A stretch of 64,000 nt of DNA. It comes from Microthrixaceae bacterium (lineage in GTDB: Bacteria; Actinomycetota; Acidimicrobiia; Acidimicrobiales; Microtrichaceae). Positions within the stretch are counted from its first letter, which is position 1, and the number at the start of each line of letters is the position of its first letter. The DNA lies in contig JADLFH010000040.1 in the NCBI GenBank assembly GCA_020845705.1, positions 62,001 through 126,000 of the forward strand. The letters are read 5' to 3'. The notes below the pieces were generated by a model. It had not been told where the DNA came from and ran no database searches. It saw only the letters and a list, made by a program, of their open reading frames with translations. The position numbers were made by a program, and so were the translations under genes. Below, one piece after another: positions 50,298 to 58,585 of the stretch.

Positions 50298-50514
50298 TTG
50301 AGGCAGCACGGCCCGGCCCGCCTTGCCTCAAACTCATTCATGAGGCAGGAGGGGCCGGAAACCGCACCGCCTTGCCTCAAGAACCGGTTTGAGGCAGCAG
50401 GGGCCGGGGCATTGAGGCAGGAGGGGCCGGAAACCGCACCGCCTTGCCTCAAGAACCGGTTTGAGGCAGCAGGGGCCGGGGTATTGAGGCAGGAGGGGCC
50501 GGGGCATTGAGGCA
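50298..50514. repeat. TGAGGCA repeat array: two 72-bp tandem units plus two 23-bp partial units, with inverted copies
   Basis: 72-bp units at 50341 and 50413 differ at one base; partial units at 50485 and 50508; 7 direct and 3 inverted copies of the TGAGGCA core. Confidence 0.95.
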
Positions 50515-50573
50515 GGAGGGGCCGCTCACGGGAACCGTCCCGCCTTCTCCGGAAGCCCCTGGAGCCACTCATC

Positions 50574-50579
50574 TAGGCT
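50574..50579 (+). promoter_or_regulatory. -10 element TAGGCT, 6 nt before pabB GTG
   Basis: TAGGCT-tcgacc-GTG. Confidence 0.5.
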
Positions 50580-50585
50580 TCGACC

Positions 50586-51614
50586 GTGGCCGCCGCCCCC
50601 CTCGCCGTGGTCGGCGACCGCCTCTGCACCGACCTGCTCGATGTCACCTCCGACCTCTCGGCACTCGACTCCCAGGGGTTCTGGGCGGTCGTCGTCCCCT
50701 ACGACGGAGCACCTGTGTGTGCTCGCTTCGGCACGGTTCGCCCGGCTCGACCTTGGCGGGGTGCGCGCTGGCACGGGCCGAGCCCATCGTCGTGGTCCTC
50801 GAGTCTCGACGAGAAGGGCTTCGGGCTCGGGGTGGAGGAGATCCGCGCGGCGATCGCGGCGGGCGACGTGTACCAGGTGAACCTCACCCGTGTGCTGTCG
50901 GCCCCCGTCGAGGACCTCGACGACCCACATCACGACATCGCGGCGCTCGGCGCTGCTCTGGCCCTCGGCAATCCGGCCCCCTTCTCGGCCGTGGTGCGCG
51001 TCCCCCCGGCAGGGGTAGCGATCGCTTCGGCGTCTCCCGAGCGGTACCTCCGACGCGACGGACGGCGCGTCGCCTCGTCTCCGATCAAGGGCACCGCGGC
51101 TACGCCCGACGGCTTCACTCCGAAGGACCACGCCGAGAACATCATGATCGTGGACCTCGTACGCAACGACTTGGGCCGGGTTTGCGAGTACGGGTCGGTG
51201 AGCGTGCCTTCGCTGTTGGCGGTCGAAGCCCATCCGGGCCTGCACCACCTCGTCTCCACTGTCAGCGGCGAGCTGCGCGACGACCTCGGCTGGCCCGAAC
51301 TGATCGACGCCACGTTCCCGCCCGGCTCGGTGACCGGAGCCCCCAAGATCGCGGCCTGTTCGATCATCTCCCGGCTCGAGCCGGCCTCCCGTGGCCCTTA
51401 CTGCGGAGCCATCGGGTGGGTTGACGCCGGGTCGCGAACGGGCGAGCTCAACGTGGCGATCCGCACGTTCTGGATCGACGAAGGTCGACTCTGCTTCGGC
51501 ACCGGAGGCGGGATCACCTGGGATTCGACCGCCACCGGCGAGTGGGCCGAGACGCAGCTCAAGGCTGCCCGGCTCCTGTCGGTGGCGTCGGGGGCCGCGG
51601 AGCCCGTGCCATGA
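50586..51614 (+). CDS. pabB: Aminodeoxychorismate synthase component I / anthranilate synthase-like
   Basis: IAAGDVYQVNLTRVL; SPERYLRRDGRRVASSPIKGT; HHLVSTVSGELR. Confidence 0.9.
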   Translation: MAAAPLAVVGDRLCTDLLDVTSDLSALDSQGFWAVVVPYDGAPVCARFGTVRPARPWRGARWHGPSPSSWSSSLDEKGFGLGVEEIRAAIAAGDVYQVNLTRVLSAPVEDLDDPHHDIAALGAALALGNPAPFSAVVRVPPAGVAIASASPERYLRRDGRRVASSPIKGTAATPDGFTPKDHAENIMIVDLVRNDLGRVCEYGSVSVPSLLAVEAHPGLHHLVSTVSGELRDDLGWPELIDATFPPGSVTGAPKIAACSIISRLEPASRGPYCGAIGWVDAGSRTGELNVAIRTFWIDEGRLCFGTGGGITWDSTATGEWAETQLKAARLLSVASGAAEPVP

Positions 51615-51627
51615 GCGATGCTGTGCG

Positions 51628-52464
51628 ATGAGCCGGGTCTGGATCAACGGCGAGATGATCGATGAGGCCGACGCCCGAGTCGCCTACGACGACCATGGGA
51701 TCACCGTCGGCGACGGCGCGTTCGAGACCGCGAAGGTAATCGGTGGCCGGCCCTTCGCCCTCCGCCGTCACCTCGACCGCCTTGGTGGATCGCTTGCCGC
51801 CCTTCGGCTGGGACCCCTTGACCTCGCGACGGTTCGTGACGCGGTCGAAGCGGTGTGCGCCGACCACGGCGGCGACGGCTTCGTGAGGGTCACCGTGACC
51901 GCGGGACGAGGCCCGCTCGGCTCACCACGGGGCGACATCAGCCCTACGGTGATCGTCGCCATCCGGCCGGGGTCGATCCGCACCGAACCCTGCGACGTGA
52001 TCGTCGTGGGCTACACGCGCAACGAGAACGGGGCACTGGCGGGCGTCAAGTCCACCTCCTACGCCGAGAACGTGCTCGCTCTCGCCGATGCGCTGGCCGT
52101 GGGATCCGAGGAGGCGCTCTTCGCGAACACCGCCGGGATGCTCTGCGAAGGCACCGGCTCCAACGTGTTCGTGGGCCTCGACGGCGAGTTGCTCACGCCC
52201 CCGCTTTCCGCCGGCTGCCTGGCGGGGGTGACCCGGGCCCTGGTGCTGGAACAACTCGACGTGGCGCTACGGGAAGCCGACATACCGATGGACGCACTCG
52301 GCCGGTGTGACGAGATGTTCCTGGTTTCCACCGGTCGGGAGGTCCAGCCTGTCCGTTCGATCGACGGCGTCGCGTTGCCGGGCTGTCCCGGACACTGGAC
52401 CAACATGGTCCGGTCGGCGTGGGTCGCGGCGTTCAGCGGCCCCGACGCTCCCATCGACCCCTGA
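51628..52464 (+). CDS. pabC: Class IV aminotransferase (aminodeoxychorismate lyase-like)
   Basis: WINGEMIDEADARVAYDDHGITVGDGAFETAKV; GVKSTSYAENVLAL. Confidence 0.85.
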   Translation: MSRVWINGEMIDEADARVAYDDHGITVGDGAFETAKVIGGRPFALRRHLDRLGGSLAALRLGPLDLATVRDAVEAVCADHGGDGFVRVTVTAGRGPLGSPRGDISPTVIVAIRPGSIRTEPCDVIVVGYTRNENGALAGVKSTSYAENVLALADALAVGSEEALFANTAGMLCEGTGSNVFVGLDGELLTPPLSAGCLAGVTRALVLEQLDVALREADIPMDALGRCDEMFLVSTGREVQPVRSIDGVALPGCPGHWTNMVRSAWVAAFSGPDAPIDP

Positions 52465-52490
52465 GGACGCTGAGGTCGGCGAGGGACCGT

Positions 52491-53273
52491 TCAGCTCAAC
52501 GGCCGAAGGTGGACGATGTCGGCCGCGAACACGCTGCGGCGAACACCCGAGGCCGACTCCACCACCAACGCCCCGTCGGGATCGATGTCGATGGCGAGGG
52601 CTTCGGTGGCTCCGTCGGTGGTTTCGATGCGAACTCTTCGTCCCAGCGTTGCGCAGCGTTTGCGGTAGACCTCGAGCAGCGACGTTGCCGGTTCGTCCAG
52701 GCGGGTCTCGAAGGCTGCCAGGAGTGCCTCCAGAAGCAGGTGACGGTCGATATCTCGGCCCACGAGGTGGCGCAGCGAGGTGGCCGTGGCCGCGAGCTCT
52801 GCGGGGAGTTCGTCAGGCCAGTTCACGTTGATCCCGATTCCCAACACCACCGCGGCCAGACGCTCGCCGTCCAACACCGCCTCGCTCAACATCCCTGACA
52901 CCTTGAGGTCGCCACCCGGCGCCACGCTCACCAGGTCGTTTGGCCACTTCAGCCCGAGGCGGCAGCCCGCCACCTCGGCGACGGCGTCGGTGGCCGCCAC
53001 ACCGAGAGCCATCGTCAAGCATCCCGCCTCGCCCGCGGGGATGTCGGGGCGCAGGAGGATCGAGCACAACAGCGACGCCCCCGGCGGCGCGACCCAGCTT
53101 CGCCCCAACCTGCCTCGCCCCGTGGTCTGCTCGTCGGCAACCAGCACCTGTTCGGGCCCACCCGCCCGGGCGACGGCGAGCAGGTCGGTGTTCGTCGAGC
53201 CCGTCCGTGCAACCCACTCGCGCTTGGAGAAACGGTCTCCTGGGACGGTTCCTTTGGCGCGGCCGGTATCCAC
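52491..53273 (-). CDS. birA: Biotin-[acetyl-CoA carboxylase] ligase
   Basis: TGSTNTDLL...ADEQTTGRGRLGRSWVAPPGASLLCSILLRP; LKWPNDLV. Confidence 0.93.
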   Translation of the reverse strand: MDTGRAKGTVPGDRFSKREWVARTGSTNTDLLAVARAGGPEQVLVADEQTTGRGRLGRSWVAPPGASLLCSILLRPDIPAGEAGCLTMALGVAATDAVAEVAGCRLGLKWPNDLVSVAPGGDLKVSGMLSEAVLDGERLAAVVLGIGINVNWPDELPAELAATATSLRHLVGRDIDRHLLLEALLAAFETRLDEPATSLLEVYRKRCATLGRRVRIETTDGATEALAIDIDPDGALVVESASGVRRSVFAADIVHLRPLS

Positions 53274-53289
53274 GCGGCCACGATAGGGC

Positions 53290-55053
53290 GTGTTTACAAA
53301 GGTGCTCGTAGCAAACCGCGGGGAGATCGCAGTCCGGGTCATCCGGGCCTGTCGGGAGCTGGGGGTGGGCACTGTGGCCGTGTACTCCGAGCTGGATCGG
53401 GAGGCGCTCCACGTCCGTCTGGCCGATGAGGCCTACGCGCTCGGTGGACAGACCGCAGCGGAGAGCTACCTGAACACCGAGGCGATCCTCGACGCCATCG
53501 GGCGATCCGGGGCCGACGCAGTCCATCCCGGTTACGGCTTCTTCTCGGAGAACAGCGACTTCGCCCAGGTGATCACCGACCGTGGCGTGAGCTTCATCGG
53601 TCCCAGACCTGCGGCCATCGACGTGATGGGCGACAAGATCTCGGCCCGTCTCGCGGCGGAGAAGGTCGGCGTGTTCGGGGTTCCCGGCACCACCGAGCTG
53701 ATCACCGACCCCGCCCAGATCGTGGCCTTCGGGGCGGAGCACGGCTATCCGATCGCCATCAAGGCCGCCTACGGAGGCGGCGGGCGCGGAATGAAGGTGG
53801 TCGACTCGGCAGACTCCGCCGCCGAAGCGCTCGAATCCGCGCAGCGTGAGGCGAAGGCGTACTTCGGTCGTGACGAGTGCTACATGGAGCGGTATCTCAC
53901 CAAGCCCCGCCACGTCGAGGTGCAGGTAATCGCGGACGACCACGGCAACTGCGTCTACCTCGGCACCCGCGACTGCTCGGCGCAACGACGCCACCAGAAG
54001 CTCATCGAGGAGGCGCCCGCTGCCGGCATCCCCGACGAGATCCTCCGCCAGATGGGCGAGGCGGCGGTTGCCGTGGCAAAGGGCTGCGACTATGTGAACG
54101 CCGGCACCGTGGAGTTCCTCTACGAGGACGGGGGTTTCTACTACCTGGAGATGAACACCCGCCTCCAGGTGGAGCACTGCGTCTCCGAACTGATCACAGG
54201 CCAGGATCTGGTCGAGTTGCAGCTGCGGGTTGCCTCGGGTGAAGCGCTGCCGCTGACCCAGGCCGACGTGGAGCTTCGGGGACACGCCATCGAGTGCCGC
54301 ATCAACGCGGAGGATCCCGCCGAGGGGCGCTTCCTCCCCTCGCCCGGCCCGCTGACCAAGCTGAAGGTGGCCTCCGGCGCCGGGGTGCGTTGGGACGGCG
54401 GCTACGAGGCGGGCGACGAGATCAGCCAGTACTACGACAACCTCGTGGGCAAGCTCTGCGTGTGGGCCAAGGACCGCCCCACCGCCATCGCCAGGATGAT
54501 CCGGGCCCTGGAGGAGACCGTGGTGGAGGGCGTCGCCACCACCATCCCGGCCGACCTCGCCATCCTCCGCCACCCCGACTTCGCTGCGTTCGAGCACTCC
54601 ACCAAGTGGGTGGAGTCGACCCTGGATCTCACGGGGGTCACGTCGAAAGCGGCGGCGCCTTCTGTCGAGGGGTCCGAGCCGAAGCTGCGCCGCGACATCG
54701 ACGTGGAGGTGAACGGCAAGCGCTTCTCGGTGGCCATGTGGGTTCCGGAATCCGCCGGCGCCGCAACGGCCACGGCCGGTGGCGCCGCCCGTCGCGCCAA
54801 GCCGCGACGTTCATCGGGTGGGTCGGCGGGAGCCGCGGGCTCGGGCACGGTCACCGTGCCGATGCAGGGCACGATCGTCAAGGTGCTGGTGGCCGCAGGC
54901 GACGAGGTGAGCGAGGGCGACACCATCTGTGTGCTGGAGGCGATGAAGATGGAGAACAACATCGTCGCAGACAAGGCCGGGACGGTGGCGTCGTTGAAGG
55001 TGGAACCGGGCCAGTCGGTCGGCGCCGGCGACCTCATCGCAACCATCGAGTAA
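53290..55053 (+). CDS. Acyl-CoA carboxylase alpha subunit (biotin carboxylase + BCCP)
   Basis: KVLVANRGEIAVRVIRACRELG; C-terminal LEAMKMENNIVADKAGTVASL; GTG start. Confidence 0.96.
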   Translation: MFTKVLVANRGEIAVRVIRACRELGVGTVAVYSELDREALHVRLADEAYALGGQTAAESYLNTEAILDAIGRSGADAVHPGYGFFSENSDFAQVITDRGVSFIGPRPAAIDVMGDKISARLAAEKVGVFGVPGTTELITDPAQIVAFGAEHGYPIAIKAAYGGGGRGMKVVDSADSAAEALESAQREAKAYFGRDECYMERYLTKPRHVEVQVIADDHGNCVYLGTRDCSAQRRHQKLIEEAPAAGIPDEILRQMGEAAVAVAKGCDYVNAGTVEFLYEDGGFYYLEMNTRLQVEHCVSELITGQDLVELQLRVASGEALPLTQADVELRGHAIECRINAEDPAEGRFLPSPGPLTKLKVASGAGVRWDGGYEAGDEISQYYDNLVGKLCVWAKDRPTAIARMIRALEETVVEGVATTIPADLAILRHPDFAAFEHSTKWVESTLDLTGVTSKAAAPSVEGSEPKLRRDIDVEVNGKRFSVAMWVPESAGAATATAGGAARRAKPRRSSGGSAGAAGSGTVTVPMQGTIVKVLVAAGDEVSEGDTICVLEAMKMENNIVADKAGTVASLKVEPGQSVGAGDLIATIE

Positions 55054-55126
55054 CCCCTGCGCTTTTGTGGCGCGAGGGAGGCCGAACTTGGCTCTGCTCG
55101 CACCTCGGAACGGCAGGGGGAGGGGC

Positions 55127-55657
55127 TCAGCGGGCGCGGAGGACGATGGTGCCCGCGGCGCGGTCGTGCAGCCCCCGACCCTGCGGGTGGAACAGCGAGG
55201 TCAGATACACGTACTGCCCCGCCACCGACAGGATGAACGCGATCATCGAGTCGGAATCGGGTATGGCCAGGAGAACGAACTCGGGCACCGCCGGAACCAG
55301 GATCCGAAACGCCGCCTGTTGGGCGTTCGGCTTCCCGTCGTCGCTCACGCGCGCGACTCGCAGTCCCATCACCGCCTTGCCGATGGTTCGACCGAAGATC
55401 GAGATGGCCGCCCACTCGTAGACCACCGGCACCAGCGTGCTGAGGACCAGGAACCATCCCGGGGCTTCCAGTCGCACCTCGCCGCCGACCGACCGGACGA
55501 TGCCCGCAGCGAACGCCCACGCCAGGAACGGCGCCTCGATCACCAATGCGTCGAGCAGGCGGGCGACCAGCCGTATCCAGATCGGCGGGATCGACCCCGG
55601 GCCCGAGCCGGCAGAACGCGCGGGCGCGGTTGGCGGTTCCCCGTTCGAGTCGGTCAC
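55127..55657 (-). CDS. RDD-family membrane protein
   Basis: WIRLVARLLDALVIEAPFL; GRTIGKAVMGLRV. Confidence 0.88.
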   Translation of the reverse strand: MTDSNGEPPTAPARSAGSGPGSIPPIWIRLVARLLDALVIEAPFLAWAFAAGIVRSVGGEVRLEAPGWFLVLSTLVPVVYEWAAISIFGRTIGKAVMGLRVARVSDDGKPNAQQAAFRILVPAVPEFVLLAIPDSDSMIAFILSVAGQYVYLTSLFHPQGRGLHDRAAGTIVLRAR

Positions 55658-55673
55658 TTCAGGCTCCGCTTCG

Positions 55674-57053
55674 TCATTCGGCCGCGTCGGCGAGTGCTTC
55701 GGCGAGGGCTGGATGGACCATCAGGCTCTCTGCGATGTCCGACACCCGCAACCCGGCGGTCACCGCCAGGGCGATCACCGAGATCAGCTCCGCAGCGTGA
55801 CGGCCGACTATCGACCCACCCAAGACCACCCCGGTGGCGGGGTCGGAGACGATCTTGACGAACCCCCTCGTGTCGCCGTTTATCAGCGCCTTTGCGGTGG
55901 TGGCGAAGGGGACCTTGGTGACACGTACCTTGCGACCCACGGCGAACGCGTCGGCTTCGGCCAAGCCCACATCCGCGATCTCGGGGTCGGTGAAGATCGC
56001 CGATGCGGCCTTGTCGTAGTCGAGGTGGCGGTGGGAGACGATGTGCATGCCCATGACGTGCTCGGCGATCTTGCGCCCCTGCATCGAGGCCACCGACGAC
56101 AGCGGCAGCTTGCCCGACAGGTCTCCCGCGACATAGATGTGCGCCACGTTGGTGCGAAGGTGGTGGTCGCTGGTGGTCACGTAGCCGCCGTCTCCGACGG
56201 CCACGCCGGCGGCCTCGAGTCCGAGGCCCTCGGAGTTGGGTATCGAGCCGATGGCCAACAGGGCGTGGGAGCCCTCCACCACCCGTCCGTCGTCACAGCG
56301 CACCACCACACCGTCGTCGGTGCGGTCGAGGCCCACCGCCCGCGCACCCTTCAGGAGCTTCACGCCACGGCGCAGGAAGTCCTCCTCCAGGACGGCGGCC
56401 ACCTCCGGGTCCTTCTGCGGCAGCACCTGCTGACGTGACACCACGAGGGTCACCTTGGAGCCGAACGACGAGAACATGTGGACGAACTCGACACCCGTGA
56501 CGCCCGAGCCGATCACCACGAGGTGCCGAGGGAGCTCTCTGGGTGGATACGCGTCGCGGGTGGTGAGCACCCGCTCGCCGTCGGGTTGTGCGAAGTCGGG
56601 GATGCGCGGCCTGCTTCCGGTGGACACCAGGATGGCGTCGGCCTCCAGCTCCTCCTCGGAGCCGGAGCCGTCGGGGCCGGTCGTTGCAACGACCACGGTC
56701 CGTGGACCGCTGAGCCGGCCTACCCCTTCGATGATGCGGACCCCCTGGCTTTCGAGCAGTTGCCGACCCACCGTTGCCAGCCGGCCCACGATGCCCCCGA
56801 TGCGGGTCCGCAGCAAGGGAAGGTCCACCTCGGGAACGTCGACCTGCACCCCCATCTCCGCTGCGGCCGAGATGTCCTCATACGCCGCTCCGGTGGCGAT
56901 CATCGCCTTGGAGGGCACGCAGTCCCACAGGTGCGCGGCGCCGCCGACGACATCGCGCTCTATGAGGGTGACCTCGGCGCCCAGGCGAGCGGCGTAGGTC
57001 GCTGCCTGCGTGCCGGCGGGGCCGCCCCCGATGATGACGAACCGCAGGGCCAT
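55674..57053 (-). CDS. Pyridine nucleotide-disulfide oxidoreductase family (LpdA-like quinone reductase)
   Basis: RFVIIGGGPAGTQAATYAARLGAEVTLIERDVVGGAAHLWDCVPSKAMI; single Cys rather than CxxxxC redox pair. Confidence 0.88.
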   Translation of the reverse strand: MALRFVIIGGGPAGTQAATYAARLGAEVTLIERDVVGGAAHLWDCVPSKAMIATGAAYEDISAAAEMGVQVDVPEVDLPLLRTRIGGIVGRLATVGRQLLESQGVRIIEGVGRLSGPRTVVVATTGPDGSGSEEELEADAILVSTGSRPRIPDFAQPDGERVLTTRDAYPPRELPRHLVVIGSGVTGVEFVHMFSSFGSKVTLVVSRQQVLPQKDPEVAAVLEEDFLRRGVKLLKGARAVGLDRTDDGVVVRCDDGRVVEGSHALLAIGSIPNSEGLGLEAAGVAVGDGGYVTTSDHHLRTNVAHIYVAGDLSGKLPLSSVASMQGRKIAEHVMGMHIVSHRHLDYDKAASAIFTDPEIADVGLAEADAFAVGRKVRVTKVPFATTAKALINGDTRGFVKIVSDPATGVVLGGSIVGRHAAELISVIALAVTAGLRVSDIAESLMVHPALAEALADAAE

Positions 57054-57108
57054 GGGTTTGGAGGCTATCGGGACGATCAGCGGTCCCGGGCGTTGCCCCA
57101 CCGTCATG

Positions 57109-57136
57109 TTGACCGTGCCACAAGGGCGGATATGTT
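57109..57136 (+). promoter_or_regulatory. SigA-like promoter TTGACC-N16-TATGTT
   Basis: -35 TTGACC 57109-57114, -10 TATGTT 57131-57136, then N6 and GTG at 57143. Confidence 0.7.
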
Positions 57137-57142
57137 GAACCG

Positions 57143-57427
57143 GTGGAGAACGAGGACCCCACCGAAGTGGCTGCCCGACTCGAGGCAGAGCTGGTCGAGC
57201 TACGCCAGGACCTGTGGCGGGCCCGTGACGCGGTCATCGGTGCCACCGCGACCGCCGGGTCCTACAGGGCCCGGAACAAGGAGTTGGAGATGCTCGTCCA
57301 CCAGCTTCGGGCAGAGGTGGCGCGTCTGGATAGGGCGTTGAGCGATCGTGGCGGGCCGGATCTGACAGCGAAGCTGAAGAGGGCCGCACGCGATCCCGCG
57401 GCGGTGGCCCGACGCCTGTTGCGCTGA
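57143..57427 (+). CDS. Small coiled-coil protein
   Basis: 94 aa; EVAARLEAELVELRQDLWRARDAV...NKELEMLVHQLRAEVARLDRAL. Confidence 0.7.
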   Translation: MENEDPTEVAARLEAELVELRQDLWRARDAVIGATATAGSYRARNKELEMLVHQLRAEVARLDRALSDRGGPDLTAKLKRAARDPAAVARRLLR

Positions 57428-57443
57428 GCCCACCCGGTCCGGC

Positions 57444-57983
57444 TCAGCGAGTGGGACCGTCGAGGATCTCCTCGAGGAGTAGTCGAGTGACCGGACGCAG
57501 GTGATGCGGCGCGTAGAACCGCTCCACGAGATCGGTCGCTTCCGCCGACGACTCCAGGCCGAGGACGTCCGCAAGCGTGCGAAGGTCCTCTCCGTCGGTC
57601 TCTATTCGGGCAGCCTGCGCCTTCATGGCGAACAAATATTCGGCCGATGCCACACCGACGTGGATGCCTGGTGCGGAAAAGGTTCCGATCCCTTCGATCG
57701 GTGGATGGCGATCGGGCAGCAAGCCCTTCACCGCGTCGTTGAGCCAGTCCGACGCCAGTTCGTGATCCGCCGCCATCCGAGCCGCCTCTTCGTAGATCTC
57801 CGACTTCGGTTCGAAGACGGCATCGACATCCCTTGTGACGCGATCGCGGAGATACGCGATCGCCATTGCGGCACCGCCCACCAGGTAAAGCCGACCCTCG
57901 ATCCCGCGGGCAGACAGCCGTTCGCCCAGTTCGGTGAGCAGCAGGCGGATCCGGCCTGCGTCCAGGTGTGGATCGGAGCTCAC
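57444..57983 (-). CDS. DUF6036-like nucleotidyltransferase (putative toxin-type NTase)
   Basis: LYLVGGAAMAIAYLRDRVTRDVDAVFEP NTase core. Confidence 0.78.
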   Translation of the reverse strand: MSSDPHLDAGRIRLLLTELGERLSARGIEGRLYLVGGAAMAIAYLRDRVTRDVDAVFEPKSEIYEEAARMAADHELASDWLNDAVKGLLPDRHPPIEGIGTFSAPGIHVGVASAEYLFAMKAQAARIETDGEDLRTLADVLGLESSAEATDLVERFYAPHHLRPVTRLLLEEILDGPTR

Positions 57984-58555
57984 ACCGCCGCCAGATCCGC
58001 GGGGTCGACCATGATGCCCCTCACTTGCAACGAGATCGGCGAACGGGCGAACACGTAGGCATCGAGCCCTGGCGACGGGGTCAGGAACCAGAAGGTGTCC
58101 AACGTCCCCTTGCCGACCCAGGTGGGCGGGGTTCCGCCGTCTTCGAGGAACATCGACTCCACCACGCCCGCCACCAACAGATCCCAGCGTCGGTCCCCCG
58201 TCGTAGTGGGTGCGGCGAAGAACGCCGCGTGGTCTGCGGCCGACTCGAGCTGCGACGAGTCTGCTCGCATCTGTCGGACGAGCCGAAGCATCTCTGCGCT
58301 GGAACGGCCCTCCCGCAGACCCGAGCGGATCGCTGCCGCGACGCCCGGCACCGTGAGCAGTCGACTCGTGTGGATGACGCTGGCCGAGCCGGCGGCGATT
58401 GCCGCCTGAAGGCGGGTGAGCGTTGTCTTGTTGGGCCGTTTGGCATCCCGTTCGTACGCGGACACGTTGGTCCTCGATGTCCCAGCGGCTCGCGCGACCT
58501 TCTCCAGTGTCAGCCCGGCTGTGCGTCGGGAGTCGCGAAGCAGATGCCCTTCCAC
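57980..58555 (-). CDS. XRE-family HTH protein (putative antitoxin/regulator partner)
   Basis: LRDSRRTAGLTLEKVARAAGTSRTNVSAYERDAKRPNKTTLTRL; GTGA overlap with NTase gene. Confidence 0.85.
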   Translation of the reverse strand: MEGHLLRDSRRTAGLTLEKVARAAGTSRTNVSAYERDAKRPNKTTLTRLQAAIAAGSASVIHTSRLLTVPGVAAAIRSGLREGRSSAEMLRLVRQMRADSSQLESAADHAAFFAAPTTTGDRRWDLLVAGVVESMFLEDGGTPPTWVGKGTLDTFWFLTPSPGLDAYVFARSPISLQVRGIMVDPADLAAV

Positions 58556-58565
58556 TGACTCAACA

Positions 58566-58585
58566 TATCACGTATCACATATCAC
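58566..58585. promoter_or_regulatory. Three TATCAC iterons at 7-bp spacing upstream of HTH gene
   Basis: TATCACgTATCACaTATCAC. Confidence 0.6.

Noticed and set aside
50109-50510. 24-aa protein repeat (LRQEGPETAPPCLKNRFEAAGAGA) encoded by the 72-bp array
   Set aside because: 72 is divisible by 3 so frames stay open on both strands; region lies between divergent promoters and has no start context or motif, so non-coding is preferred.
50298-50514. CRISPR array
   Set aside because: Units are contiguous with internal inverted copies and no unique spacers; no cas genes.
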